From positions 62,001 to 126,000 of the forward strand of contig NZ_PDFK01000002.1 in assembly GCF_002845985.1 (NCBI RefSeq): a DNA stretch of 64,000 nucleotides, written 5' to 3'. Source of the stretch: Lysinibacillus fusiformis. Lineage in GTDB: Bacteria; Bacillota; Bacilli; Bacillales_A; Planococcaceae. Shown here one piece after another: positions 34,689-44,304 of this stretch (the first letter of the stretch is position 1; every line of letters begins with the position of its first letter). The notes beneath the pieces are model-generated. The model saw only the letters and a list, made by a program, of their open reading frames with translations. It had not been told where the DNA came from and did no database searches. Made by a program: the position numbers and the translations under genes.

Positions 34689-36383
34689 TTAAGAATAAAG
34701 TTGTAAGTGCTCTGTAATTGGACCAAGTGCTAAAGCTGGTAAAAATGTCAGCGCACCAATCATCAAAACGACAGCCACAAGTAAAAAAGTAAAAGTTGTC
34801 GTATCCGTTTTTAATGTCCCTACTGAATCGCTATGCCTTACTTTATTAGCAAGTAAAGAAGCGATAGCTAATTGAATAATTATAGTTACATAACGACCAA
34901 AGAACATAGCAAAACCTGTTGTTATATTCCAAAAGGTTGAATTATCCGCTAAACCTTCGAAGCCAGAGCCATTGTTGGCAGAGGCAGAGGCAAATTCATA
35001 TAGAACTTGTGATAATCCATGTGCCCCTGGATTCGTTATTCCAGCTATTCCAGATGGTGTTGCAACCGCAAGTGCTGAAAAGAGCAAAATAATAGCAGGA
35101 TGAATTAGAATACAAAGAGCAATTAATTTCATTTCTTTTTCTTCGATTTTTTTACCTAAAAATTGTGGAGATCGACCAATCATTAGACAGGCAATGAAAA
35201 TGGTCAGCAGGACATACATCATCATGTTCATCAGGCCAACTCCTTTGCCTCCGAACACAACATTGAGCATCATATTAAACATAGGTACTAGACCACCAAG
35301 TGGCGTTAAAGTATCATGCATATTGTTAATAGACCCTGTAGTAAATGCAGTCGTTACAGTCGTAAATAATGCCGATTGTGCTACCCCAAAGCGTATTTCT
35401 TTTCCTTCCATACTCCCAAGCTCCTGTGTAATGCCGAGTTCACTAATGAATGGATTACCAGCCTTCTCTGCAATGTACACAGTCACTAATCCTACGAGGA
35501 ACAATATACTCATTGCCGTAAAAATAGCTAACCCCTGTTTTCCAAAAATAGTTTTCTCTTTTCTGTAGGCAACCATCAGACTAAAAGCGACGACACATGC
35601 CCCTGGTAATAACATCATAGATAACATCTCTACTATATTTGAAAGAACGGTCGGATTTTCAAAAGGTGTGGTTGAATTGGCTCCGTTAAAACCACCACCA
35701 TTTGTCCCTATATGTTTAATAGATTCAAGAGAAGCAATAGGTCCAAGTGCAATATCTTGCAATTTACCCTCTATTGTTTGTACTGTTTGATTGCCATTGA
35801 AGGTTTGGGGTGATCCTTGAGATACTAAAATAAGAGCCACAACAATGGAAAAAGGCATTAAAATACGAGTAATAACACGAACAAAATCGACAAAAAAATT
35901 CCCTATCGTATCTGTTTTAGCTACTAATCTACGACAGAAAGCCATACAAGCGGCATAACCTGTAGCTGCTGATGTAAACATCATAAAAGTAATGACTAGC
36001 ATCTGTGATAGATAGCTGAGTCCAGATTCACCACTATAGTGTTGAAGATTTGTATTCGTTATAAAAGAAATAATTGTGTTAAACGAAAGAGTAGCTTCCA
36101 TGTTGTCAATATTATTTGGATTTAAAAATAGTAATGCTTGAATGCGTAGTATTATATATCCCACAAACACCATCATGGCATTTGAAATAATTAATGAAAG
36201 TACATATTCTTTGCCCGTCATATCAAGTCGTTTAATGCCGCAAACTTTATAAATTGCTGCGTCGACTTTATCTAATAGAGGATCAAGCCAAGTTTTTTGT
36301 TGTAATGTTACTCGATATAAATAATGACCCGTTAAAATAACGAGCGGTAGATAGATAATGAGTACGATGGCTATTTGCCACAT
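34689..36383 (-). CDS. kdpA: Potassium-transporting ATPase subunit A
   Basis: A 564-residue channel-like subunit with about ten membrane segments and four selectivity-filter loops: FITNTNLQHY, GTNGGGFNGANSTTPFENPT, AFTTGSINNM and SASANNGSGFEG. It binds and translocates potassium. Start ATG 36383 follows a G-rich ribosome site (GGGGGGACACACT). It lies 18 bases after the kdpF micro-ORF. Confidence 0.97.
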   Translation of the reverse strand: MWQIAIVLIIYLPLVILTGHYLYRVTLQQKTWLDPLLDKVDAAIYKVCGIKRLDMTGKEYVLSLIISNAMMVFVGYIILRIQALLFLNPNNIDNMEATLSFNTIISFITNTNLQHYSGESGLSYLSQMLVITFMMFTSAATGYAACMAFCRRLVAKTDTIGNFFVDFVRVITRILMPFSIVVALILVSQGSPQTFNGNQTVQTIEGKLQDIALGPIASLESIKHIGTNGGGFNGANSTTPFENPTVLSNIVEMLSMMLLPGACVVAFSLMVAYRKEKTIFGKQGLAIFTAMSILFLVGLVTVYIAEKAGNPFISELGITQELGSMEGKEIRFGVAQSALFTTVTTAFTTGSINNMHDTLTPLGGLVPMFNMMLNVVFGGKGVGLMNMMMYVLLTIFIACLMIGRSPQFLGKKIEEKEMKLIALCILIHPAIILLFSALAVATPSGIAGITNPGAHGLSQVLYEFASASANNGSGFEGLADNSTFWNITTGFAMFFGRYVTIIIQLAIASLLANKVRHSDSVGTLKTDTTTFTFLLVAVVLMIGALTFLPALALGPITEHLQLYS

Positions 36384-36401
36384 AGTGTGTCCCCCCAGCC
36401 T

Positions 36402-36482
36402 TTAATAATTTTCTGGATAAAGTAATGCATGCCCTAAATAACCAAATAGAAATACTAGTACTACTCCCATAAAAATCCACAA
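36402..36482 (-). CDS. kdpF: KdpF small membrane subunit, 26 residues
   Basis: A minus-strand micro-ORF starting at TTG 36482, preceded by GAGGAGG about eight bases upstream. The peptide contains MGVVLVFLFGYLGHALLYPE, a single membrane helix followed by the xYPE/xxAE-like end of KdpF proteins, which stabilise the Kdp complex in E. coli. Position directly before kdpA and the motif GYL.HAL support the call. It is overlapped by a longer spurious frame. Confidence 0.85.
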   Translation of the reverse strand: MWIFMGVVLVFLFGYLGHALLYPENY

Positions 36483-36498
36483 ATTGACTTCCTCCTCG

Positions 36499-36588
36499 TT
36501 ACTCTTCTACTAGTTTGTAGCACCATACTGTTAACGCCAAAACACAAGCAAAGCTTATGATTAGTAAGCCCAGCATAAAAAAATCCAT
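36499..36588 (-). CDS. 29-residue membrane micro-ORF at the head of the kdp operon
   Basis: ATG 36588 to TAA 36499, preceded by AGAAGAGGTG. The peptide opens MDFFMLGLLIISFACVLALT and ends VWCYKLVEE: one membrane helix with a charged tail. It ends 16 bases before the kdpF start, so it would be translated from the same mRNA. Similar short peptides with a helix and a C(D/E/Y)KL-like end precede kdp genes in other bacteria, to my recollection. It could be a further Kdp subunit or a leader peptide. Confidence 0.65.
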   Translation of the reverse strand: MDFFMLGLLIISFACVLALTVWCYKLVEE

Positions 36589-36599
36589 CAATCGTAACA

Positions 36600-36751
36600 C
36601 CTCTTCTCCTTAAGGATGCTCTCATCATACTGACTTTCAAATTAATGTAGTGTTAGGAAATCCTTTTTTCTATTAAGAAAGGATAAAGAAGCAAAATCTT
36701 TACACTTTCTTAATGGAAGTTAACGCTATAATACAAATGAGGTGAAAGAGG
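36600..36751. promoter_or_regulatory. Divergent kdpFABC / kdpDE control region
   Basis: A perfect 10-bp inverted repeat, ATTAAGAAAG (36672-36681) and CTTTCTTAAT (36705-36714), separated by 23 bases, lies between the divergent units. A TATAAT at about 36729-36734 serves kdpD. A TATGAT on the minus strand near 36628 could serve kdpF with a poor -35, as expected of an activated promoter. The T-rich dyad is a candidate KdpE-binding site. Confidence 0.6.
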
Positions 36752-39439
36752 ATGGAAGATAAACGCCCAACTCCAGAGATGTTTCTTGCGAGGCTTCAAC
36801 AGGAGGAACAAACTAAAGGGAAATTAAAAATCTTTCTCGGCTATGCTGCAGGGGTAGGTAAAACTTATGCCATGTTAGATGCGGCACATCAGGCACAAAA
36901 ACTCGGTAAAGATGTAGTGGTTGGCTATGTGGAGCCGCATCCTCGTCCAGAAACGTTAGCATTACTAGAAGGACTTGAGCAAATTCCTACAAAGATAATA
37001 GCCTACAAGGGAAAAATATTTCAGGAATTGGATATAGATGCCGTATTGCAGCGCCAACCAGAAATTGTCCTGATCGATGAATTGGCCCATTCTAACGTGC
37101 CAACGATGCGGCACAAGAAGCGTTTTGGAGATGTTGAAGAACTACTTGCTAAAGGGATACATGTTTTTACAACTGTAAATATTCAGCATATTGAAAGTCT
37201 TCATGATTTAGTAGAAGAAATCACTGAGATTAAAGTGCGAGAACGTATTCCTGATTATTTAATTGATCAAGCTGCACAAATAAAAGTGGTCGATATTGAA
37301 CCAGACGAATTAATTCAACGTCTGCAAGATGGAAAGGTATATGTCAAGCAACAGGCAGAGAAAGCTTTACATTCTTTTTTCCGCAGACAAAATTTAGTAT
37401 CACTACGGGAAATCGCATTACGACGAACAGCCGATACAATCAACTATCAACAATTAAACAGTAACGAATCTGTCAGAAATTATGTACAAATTGAAGAACA
37501 CTTACTTGTAGGAATCAGTAGTTCTCCTACAAATGCAAAAGTGATTCGAACTACTGCAAGGCTTGCACAAGCCTTACATGGCAAATTTACCGCTCTCTAT
37601 GTTCAAAACATGCAGGCACATGAAAGAAATCACGCCGATTCAGAACGCTTACAACAGCACATCAAACTTGTTGAACAGCTTGGCGGTCATGTTGTCATTG
37701 TTCAAGAAGATGACGTAGCCGCAGCCCTTGCCAACTATGCTCAAGTTAGTGGTGTCACTAAACTTGTCATCGGTCGAACAAGTATGAGAAAAAAATGGTG
37801 GCAGCCAAACACCAAAATTAGTGATCGCCTTAACGAATATGTGCCGAATTTATCTATACACATAGTGCCAGATCAAGAAAATGAACAATTCTACTTTCCT
37901 AGTATCAAAAATAAACTGGCATTTGAATGGCTTGATCTATTTAAAATGTTTATCGTATTTAGCGTAATATCCATAGTCGGCTTATATTTGTATTCCATTG
38001 ATATTAGTGAGCCTAATATTATAACCATTTATATTCTAGGTGTTCTCATTCTTGCTATTTGGTCATCAGGATGGATAATGAGCATTATTAGCTCTATCGT
38101 TGCTGTTTTACTTTTTAATTATTTGTTTACAGAGCCACGGTTTTCATTTGATGCGTATCATCGTGACTATCCTATGACTTTTTTTATCATGTTTCTCTCT
38201 GGTGTAATTACAAGTAGTTTAACGAAAAAGATCAAGGCGCAAACTACTATAGCCATACGGAAATCTTATCGAATGGAAGTACTCCTTGAAACGAATCGGA
38301 GACTGCAACACGCAAAGTCTATCGAAGAAATTATTACGGAAGGTATGACTCAAATTGTCAAATTAGTAGAAAAACCTGTGCAATTTTTTGAAATAGACAA
38401 TCAGGTAATTGGGAAATCTACTTTTTTCCGAACGGAGAAAATATCTGCAATAGAAAATCAAAAAATAGCTACACTTTTCAATAATCCAAACGAGCATGGC
38501 GTCGTGAGCTGGGTGACGAATAATAAGCATGTAGCTGGTGTATCAACAGATATATTTCCTGAAGTGAGTGCTTACTATATACCTGTTATTTCTAATAGTC
38601 ATGTTAAGGGGGTTATTGGTATTGCACTGTCTAAATTATTGCCTCTACCTGCATTTGAACGCAATATTTTGCACGCCATCATTAATGATTTTTCATTCGC
38701 AATGGATAAATGGTATTTACAGAAGCTCAATGAAGAAGTAGCGCGAGAGGCTGAAATGGAGCAGATGCGAGCTAACCTGTTACGGGCCATATCCCATGAC
38801 CTTCGAACACCGCTTACTGCTATTTCTGGAAATGCGGATATCTTACTGAATAATGCATCATTAATACCTGATAGTGAAAAAAACAAATTATATGAGGATA
38901 TTTTTAATAATTCAAAATGGCTTGTCCAAATGGTAGAAAACTTACTAGCTGTTTCTAAGCTAGAGGATGGACAATTTGCTTTAGAAATGCAAATGGAATT
39001 AGTAGAAGATATTATTCAAGAGGCTCTTTCCCATGTTGTTCACCAAAACAATTCTCATAAAATATCCTATCAAATAGAACCAGAATTTTTATTGAGCCTA
39101 ATGGATGCTAGATTGATTATACAGGTTTTCGTCAATATCATTGATAATGCATTGACTTACACCCCTCCAGGCAGTGACATTACTATCTCGGTGAAGGAAT
39201 GTGATGGTTTAGTAAATTTCAGCATTTCGGATAATGGGCCAGGAATTGATGATTCCTTAAAAGGTAGCTTATTTGAGCCGTTTACGACTGGCAAGGTCCA
39301 ACGCAGTGATAGTAGACGAGGACTGGGGCTAGGCTTAGCACTGTGTCAAACAATTTTAAAGTTACATGGTAGTCACATAACTGTTTCAGATAATAAACCG
39401 CAAGGAACAATTTTTAACTTTTCACTGAAAAAGGAGTAA
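36752..39439 (+). CDS. kdpD: Potassium/osmotic sensor histidine kinase KdpD
   Basis: An 895-residue sensor kinase. Order of domains: N-terminal KdpD domain (about 20-230) with Walker A GYAAGVGKTYAML and Walker B-like VLIDELAHSN; a universal-stress-protein domain (about 250-370); four membrane segments (about 390-500); a GAF-like region; HisKA with the phospho-histidine in AISHDLRTPLTAI (about residue 681); and an ATPase domain with NIIDNALTY, DNGPGI and GLGLGLA. In many Gram-positives this kinase type also responds to c-di-AMP through the USP domain. It is followed six bases later by kdpE. Confidence 0.96.
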   Translation: MEDKRPTPEMFLARLQQEEQTKGKLKIFLGYAAGVGKTYAMLDAAHQAQKLGKDVVVGYVEPHPRPETLALLEGLEQIPTKIIAYKGKIFQELDIDAVLQRQPEIVLIDELAHSNVPTMRHKKRFGDVEELLAKGIHVFTTVNIQHIESLHDLVEEITEIKVRERIPDYLIDQAAQIKVVDIEPDELIQRLQDGKVYVKQQAEKALHSFFRRQNLVSLREIALRRTADTINYQQLNSNESVRNYVQIEEHLLVGISSSPTNAKVIRTTARLAQALHGKFTALYVQNMQAHERNHADSERLQQHIKLVEQLGGHVVIVQEDDVAAALANYAQVSGVTKLVIGRTSMRKKWWQPNTKISDRLNEYVPNLSIHIVPDQENEQFYFPSIKNKLAFEWLDLFKMFIVFSVISIVGLYLYSIDISEPNIITIYILGVLILAIWSSGWIMSIISSIVAVLLFNYLFTEPRFSFDAYHRDYPMTFFIMFLSGVITSSLTKKIKAQTTIAIRKSYRMEVLLETNRRLQHAKSIEEIITEGMTQIVKLVEKPVQFFEIDNQVIGKSTFFRTEKISAIENQKIATLFNNPNEHGVVSWVTNNKHVAGVSTDIFPEVSAYYIPVISNSHVKGVIGIALSKLLPLPAFERNILHAIINDFSFAMDKWYLQKLNEEVAREAEMEQMRANLLRAISHDLRTPLTAISGNADILLNNASLIPDSEKNKLYEDIFNNSKWLVQMVENLLAVSKLEDGQFALEMQMELVEDIIQEALSHVVHQNNSHKISYQIEPEFLLSLMDARLIIQVFVNIIDNALTYTPPGSDITISVKECDGLVNFSISDNGPGIDDSLKGSLFEPFTTGKVQRSDSRRGLGLGLALCQTILKLHGSHITVSDNKPQGTIFNFSLKKE

Positions 39440-39445
39440 AGAAAT

Positions 39446-40153
39446 TTGATGAATAAACGAATTCTAGTAGTAGAAGATGATGTGGCCATTGCCAATTTAA
39501 TTAAAATGACATTATCTACCCAGCATTATGAATTCGACATTGCTCAAGATGGGAACAGTGCACTTCAAAAAGCTATTACCATGAAACCAGATGTTTATAT
39601 TTTAGATTTAGGACTACCGGACATGGATGGTGTAGAGCTTATTACAAAAATTAGAAGTTGGACTCAAACGCCCATTATTGTCGTCAGTGCGCGTGGGGAA
39701 GAATATGATAAAATTAACGCTTTGGATGCAGGTGCAGATGATTATGTCACGAAGCCCTTTAGTGTGGAAGAATTATTAGCAAGAATTCGTGTAGCATTGC
39801 GCAGAGCAGCCTATGAACATCCACCTGAACAGGAAAGTTCAACATTTACCAATGGTTATCTTCAAATCAATTATGTCAATCAAACAGTATTAGTGAATGG
39901 AAAAGAAATACATGTCACACCTATTGAATATAAACTTTTAGTTGTTTTATCCAAGCATGTTGGAAAGGTTCTAACCCATAATTTTATTTTAAAAGAAATC
40001 TGGCATAATGCCCTTCAATCAGATATTCCAAGTTTACGAGTTTTTATGGCAACACTTCGAAAAAAAATAGAAGCCGACCCAGCACAGCCTAAACTTATAC
40101 AGACACATGTGCGAGTCGGCTATCGAATGCTTCGCTATCATGAAGATGAATAA
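39446..40153 (+). CDS. kdpE: Response regulator KdpE
   Basis: A 235-residue OmpR/PhoB-type regulator. The receiver domain has acidic residues in VVEDDV (10-12), phospho-acceptor Asp54 in YILDLGLPDMDG, Thr/Ser in VVSARGEEYDK and Lys in YVTKPF. The C-terminal winged HTH (about 130-232) includes VTPIEYKLLVVLSKHVGK and SLRVFMATLRKKIE, the recognition helix region. It should be phosphorylated by KdpD and activate the divergent kdpFABC operon. Confidence 0.95.
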   Translation: MMNKRILVVEDDVAIANLIKMTLSTQHYEFDIAQDGNSALQKAITMKPDVYILDLGLPDMDGVELITKIRSWTQTPIIVVSARGEEYDKINALDAGADDYVTKPFSVEELLARIRVALRRAAYEHPPEQESSTFTNGYLQINYVNQTVLVNGKEIHVTPIEYKLLVVLSKHVGKVLTHNFILKEIWHNALQSDIPSLRVFMATLRKKIEADPAQPKLIQTHVRVGYRMLRYHEDE

Positions 40154-40167
40154 AATAAGAAGATCGA

Positions 40168-40199
40168 AGCAGAAGGTTTATTTGCACTTCTGCTCTTTC
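40168..40199 (+). terminator. kdpDE terminator
   Basis: AGCAGAAG (40168-40175) pairs with CTTCTGCT (40187-40194), followed by CTTTC. Confidence 0.75.
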
Positions 40200-40306
40200 A
40201 TTGATGAATTCGCCTTAGAAATTATCGCACCCCACCATTAGCCTTTGCATATCATAGCTATAGTCAGGTATGTCATCAATGAAAAACAAGTAGAAAGGAG
40301 ATCATT

Positions 40307-40801
40307 ATGGTATTTCGACAACCTTATCCATACCCTATGTATCCGGGTGGCATGAGAATGCCCATGCCCATGCCAACACCTTCACAGATGTCGCCACAGT
40401 CCTTTTTTCCGCCTGGAGGCTTCCCTGTTCCACCACGAATTCCAGGCGGCTTTCCAATGGCTAATGGAATAGGTTCCTTTGGAGGGCAAATGCCGATGCC
40501 ACCTGTGCAAGAAGCTTCGAAAGTCGGTTCGTTTTTACAGCAAGCCAACAGTTTATTCAATACGGCTAAAACCTATACCCCTTATATCCAACAAGCCATG
40601 CCGATGGTGAAAAATATTCCATCTCTTTTAAAATTGTACAAAGGATTCCAAGGACTTCCTTCCGCTGGAGCTGGCGCTGAAGCAGCAGGTAGTGATAGTA
40701 AGGCCGCTACTGGAAGTAGACGATCATCTAGGCAAAGTGCATCATTTACGCCAGCTGAACCACTTCCATCCAAACCACGTATTTTCCAACCACCTATGTA
40801 A
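40307..40801 (+). CDS. yqfQ: YqfQ/VrrA-like low-complexity protein
   Basis: A 164-residue protein with a Pro/Met/Gly-rich N-terminal half (YPYPMYPGGMRMPMPMPTPS and similar, residues 6-65), a helical middle (about 70-115, VGSFLQQANSLFNTAKTYTP), and a Ser/Ala/Arg-rich tail. This composition and the position directly upstream of ispH match YqfQ of B. subtilis and VrrA of B. anthracis. It is probably a spore-associated or surface protein; the function is not known. Strong AAAGGAG ribosome site. Confidence 0.78.
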   Translation: MVFRQPYPYPMYPGGMRMPMPMPTPSQMSPQSFFPPGGFPVPPRIPGGFPMANGIGSFGGQMPMPPVQEASKVGSFLQQANSLFNTAKTYTPYIQQAMPMVKNIPSLLKLYKGFQGLPSAGAGAEAAGSDSKAATGSRRSSRQSASFTPAEPLPSKPRIFQPPM

Positions 40802-40874
40802 ATGAACGTTTCTTTGTATTCACCGTCCCTGTCCGTTATAATGTAGATAGGTAAGCTTGAAAGGAGTCACAACC

Positions 40875-41843
40875 ATGCAAGTATTGAAAATTAATCCACG
40901 TGGCTATTGCTACGGTGTTGTCGATGCGATGGTGATCGCACGTAATGCCGCACTTGATAAAACATTACCAAGACCTATCTACATCTTAGGGATGATTGTG
41001 CATAATAAACATGTCACAGACGCGTTTGAAGAGGATGGTATCATCACGTTAGATGGTGAAAACCGCCAAGAAATTATTGAGCAAGTTGAAACAGGTACGG
41101 TCATTTTCACAGCACACGGTGTTTCACCAGAAATTCGTGAAATTGCGAAGCGAAAAGGCTTAGTGTCCATTGATGCTACATGTCCTGATGTAACAGTTAC
41201 TCACGATTTAATTCGCGAAAAATCTGCAGAAGGCTATGATATTATTTACATTGGTAAAAAAGGACATCCCGAGCCAGAGGGTGCCATTGGCGTTGCTCCG
41301 GATCATGTCCACTTAGTGCAGTCCTCTATTGATATTGATGCGTTACAATTAACGAACGATAAATTACTTGTCACAAATCAAACGACAATGAGTCAATGGG
41401 ATGTCGCCCATCTAATGGATAGTTTAAAAGAAAAGTTCCCACATATAGAGGTACACAAAGAGATTTGTTTAGCTACACAGGTTCGTCAAGAAGCTGTTGC
41501 TCAGCAAGCAGGAGAAGCGGATTTACTAATTGTTGTAGGTGATCCTAAATCAAATAACTCCAACCGTTTAACACAAGTCTCTGTAGAAATTGCAGGAACA
41601 CCATCCTATCGAATTGCTGACGTTTCAGAGCTAAAAGTAGAATGGTTAAAAGGCATTAACATTGTAGCTGTCACAGCAGGTGCTTCTACGCCAACACCGA
41701 TTGTAAAAGAGGTTATTTCCTTCCTTGATCAATTTGATGAAAATGACCCTTCTACACACGAGATTAAGCGTACGGTAACATTAAATAAAATCCTGCCGAA
41801 AATTAAAACACCAACACCTGTTGATAAAATTTTGCCTTATTAA
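40875..41843 (+). CDS. ispH: 4-hydroxy-3-methylbut-2-enyl diphosphate reductase
   Basis: A 322-residue 4Fe-4S enzyme, last step of the MEP pathway, turning HMBPP into IPP and DMAPP. Start ATG 40875 follows AAAGGAG; an in-frame TTG at 40857 lies before it and is rejected. Cluster cysteines: Cys12 in RGYCYGV, Cys103 in DATCPDV and Cys198 in KEICLAT. Substrate-binding residues are seen in [17 protein letters not shown] and TNQTT. Its pathway partner ispG is at 1857. Confidence 0.97.
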   Translation: MQVLKINPRGYCYGVVDAMVIARNAALDKTLPRPIYILGMIVHNKHVTDAFEEDGIITLDGENRQEIIEQVETGTVIFTAHGVSPEIREIAKRKGLVSIDATCPDVTVTHDLIREKSAEGYDIIYIGKKGHPEPEGAIGVAPDHVHLVQSSIDIDALQLTNDKLLVTNQTTMSQWDVAHLMDSLKEKFPHIEVHKEICLATQVRQEAVAQQAGEADLLIVVGDPKSNNSNRLTQVSVEIAGTPSYRIADVSELKVEWLKGINIVAVTAGASTPTPIVKEVISFLDQFDENDPSTHEIKRTVTLNKILPKIKTPTPVDKILPY

Positions 41844-41854
41844 TTAACAGCTAA

Positions 41855-41890
41855 AAAATCCTGGTTGCCATGATGACAATCAGGATTTTC
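41855..41890. terminator. Bidirectional terminator between ispH and dctR
   Basis: AAAATCCTG and CAGGATTTT, extended by imperfect pairing through TTG and CAT, with T/A runs on both strands. Confidence 0.9.
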
Positions 41891-41891
41891 T

Positions 41892-42593
41892 CTATTTACT
41901 AAAATAATAGTTGATAGGGCGACCAATGCCTCCATAATGGACATCCATTGTAATTTCCTCTTGCTTCTCTAAATAATCCAAATATCTTCTGGCCGTTACA
42001 CGGGCAATTCCTATTCCACTTGCTACCTCTTCAGCCGATGCACCATCTACCGATTGTAAAAAGTGCACCACCTTTTCGAGTGTTGTACGATTAAAACCTT
42101 TTGGAAGATTTTTCTCTGATTGTAGTGTATGTGATAGCTCTATGTTATTTTTTTCATCACGATAATGAAATAACTGATCCAATTCTCCCTGTGTAAGCTC
42201 TCGTTCTATTTGTGTTTGCTTCTTAAAGCGTAAATAATTGTCAAGTGTCCCTTTGACTCGTTCAAATGAAAATGGCTTCATAATATAATCAAAGACACCT
42301 AGATGCAGTACCTGTTTCACCGTCTCCATATCATTCGCAGCCGTTACAGTGATGACATCCACTGGTAAATCCAGCTCGCGTATTTTGCGTAAACTCGTAA
42401 TACCATCTTGCTCGGGCATAAAAATATCCATAAAGACTAAATCAGGCTGATGATGACGAATTTGTGTAATGCCCTCTAAGCCATTAGATGCCTGTCCAAT
42501 CACTTGAAAATGTTCTACCTTTTCAATAAATTGACGATTTACCTCTCGCACCATTGGATCATCCTCAATTAATAATACTTTGATTTGTGCCAC
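41892..42593 (-). CDS. dctR: CitB/DctR-type response regulator
   Basis: A 233-residue regulator. Start GTG 42593 lies six bases after GGAGGG; an earlier TTG at 42611 would include that site. The receiver domain has VLLIEDDPMVRE, the phospho-acceptor Asp in LVFMDIFMPEQDG and Lys in YIMKPFSFERV. The C-terminal part ends in an HTH (ASAEEVASGIGIARVTARRY) like DctR/DcuR/MalR. It forms a two-component pair with the kinase encoded 18 bases upstream and should activate dicarboxylate transport. Confidence 0.88.
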   Translation of the reverse strand: MAQIKVLLIEDDPMVREVNRQFIEKVEHFQVIGQASNGLEGITQIRHHQPDLVFMDIFMPEQDGITSLRKIRELDLPVDVITVTAANDMETVKQVLHLGVFDYIMKPFSFERVKGTLDNYLRFKKQTQIERELTQGELDQLFHYRDEKNNIELSHTLQSEKNLPKGFNRTTLEKVVHFLQSVDGASAEEVASGIGIARVTARRYLDYLEKQEEITMDVHYGGIGRPINYYFSK

Positions 42594-42611
42594 TGTCTGC
42601 CCTCCATCCAA

Positions 42612-44213
42612 TTATGAATAATAAAAGGTGATTAAAAAACTTGTCCCTTTGTTGGGTTCACTGATGACTTCAATATCACCCTGTCCTTTTTCAACGATTT
42701 CTTTTATTAGGAACAACCCTATTCCACGGTAGTTTTTCTCTTTTGTAGAATAACCATTGTCAAATATGTGCTGTTTGACCTCTTCCGTCATGCCAACACC
42801 GTTATCCGTTACTAAAATCGCAAGGACATCCTCATCTTCATCTACTGAAACATGAATCACTTTCTCCTCAACCTGTACATCTTTTAATGCATCAAATGCA
42901 TTCTCGATTAAATTACCAAATAGAATAACGAAATCATGATGATCCAAATTAGGTGGGAAGGATGTTAATCGACTTTCACGATCAATCTCTAGTCGAATTC
43001 CTTGTTCTTTAGCATAAGAAATTTTACTAAGCAATAGCCCAGAAATATTTTCATTTTTTATACGTTCATTTAAAAAATTCGTGATTTCATCATGTTCTTC
43101 CTTCACTTGCGTTATATAAGTGAGTGCCTGTTCATGATGACCGAGCTGTAAAAGACCTGCTATCGTATGCAGTTTATTTTTATGCTCATGCGTTTGTACG
43201 CGCAGAGCTTGGACAAAAGCTCGAACGCCCGTTAGTTCTTCTGCAAGCTTTTTCACTTCCGTACGGTCTTTAAACATGGCTACTGCCCCGACGGTTTCCC
43301 CATTAACCTGTATCGGAATTCGGTTACTCATAATACTGTGATTATTAATATATAGCTCACGATTAAATAATGGCTGATCTAGCTCTAAAATTTCTGGAAG
43401 TCGTGTATCAGGCAGGACATGAAAGATTTTCTGACCAATTAGTACAGAGGGTTTTTCATGAACACCTAATATATCACAAGCTTTTTCATTAAAAATTGTG
43501 ATGGTCAAATCATTGTCGATGGCAATGATGCCTTCATGCATGGCATTAAATGTTTCTGTACGCTCCACATACATTTTGGCAATTTCATGAGGCTCTAATC
43601 CAAACATTTGCTTCTTCATATGAAGCCCTAAAGTTCGTGCACCCCATACACTAAAGATTAAAGATAATAGAACAGTAATCATCAGCTCTGTTTCCATTGA
43701 TTGTAGTAATTCCACTACTGTAAGTACACTGAACCCCACTACCGTAACACCGATTTGTTGACCTTCTTGATTCATAATCGGTACAAATGCACGCACCATA
43801 TCACCATGCTCTCCACGAGCGATCGACGTATAATAATGCTCAGAAAACGCAGCGTTTAAATCACCCGATTGCGATATTCGACCAAGTTCCTGGCTATTGG
43901 GGTGAGAATATTTTCGACGTTCCATATCAAGAACAACAATATACTTTGCTCCATTGATATCACGAATTTCTTCTACTACAGGGTTAATATGTTGAATGGC
44001 CTCGAGGTGATTTTCGCTAGCAATATACGTTTTTATTTCAGGAAGCTGTGAGACGGTTTTGGCCACTAGTAGTGCTTGATCACTTAGTTTTGTTTTCTGT
44101 TCATTCATTACAAACCCTAATAAGAAAGTACCACCAATACTAAAGGAAAGCATCAGAATAAAAAACGTCAGTGACATGATTTTTCTCTGCATCGATAACT
44201 TTTGAAATTTCAA
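42612..44213 (-). CDS. dctS: CitA/DcuS-type sensor kinase DctS
   Basis: A 533-residue kinase starting at TTG after GGGAGG. There is a first membrane segment (about 12-34), an extracytoplasmic PAS-like sensor (about 35-170) with DMERRKYSHPNSQELG, a second membrane segment (about 175-195), a cytosolic PAS (about 210-320), a histidine in RVQTHEHKNKLHTIAGLL (about 342-360), and an ATPase domain with NLIENAFDAL and DNGVGM. This matches the DctS/DcuS family that senses C4-dicarboxylates or citrate. Confidence 0.9.
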   Translation of the reverse strand: MKFQKLSMQRKIMSLTFFILMLSFSIGGTFLLGFVMNEQKTKLSDQALLVAKTVSQLPEIKTYIASENHLEAIQHINPVVEEIRDINGAKYIVVLDMERRKYSHPNSQELGRISQSGDLNAAFSEHYYTSIARGEHGDMVRAFVPIMNQEGQQIGVTVVGFSVLTVVELLQSMETELMITVLLSLIFSVWGARTLGLHMKKQMFGLEPHEIAKMYVERTETFNAMHEGIIAIDNDLTITIFNEKACDILGVHEKPSVLIGQKIFHVLPDTRLPEILELDQPLFNRELYINNHSIMSNRIPIQVNGETVGAVAMFKDRTEVKKLAEELTGVRAFVQALRVQTHEHKNKLHTIAGLLQLGHHEQALTYITQVKEEHDEITNFLNERIKNENISGLLLSKISYAKEQGIRLEIDRESRLTSFPPNLDHHDFVILFGNLIENAFDALKDVQVEEKVIHVSVDEDEDVLAILVTDNGVGMTEEVKQHIFDNGYSTKEKNYRGIGLFLIKEIVEKGQGDIEVISEPNKGTSFLITFYYS

Positions 44214-44304
44214 GATGACCGCCTCCCTCCTACTATATTTTAGCGTACTCCATATGTTAGAATAACAAAAACATCAGAAAATACGAATAAATTGGGTGTA
44301 TTCA

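Noticed and set aside
36283..36480. A 65-residue minus-strand frame overlapping the start of kdpA
   Set aside because: It is the wrong frame of kdpF and kdpA; composition is not protein-like.
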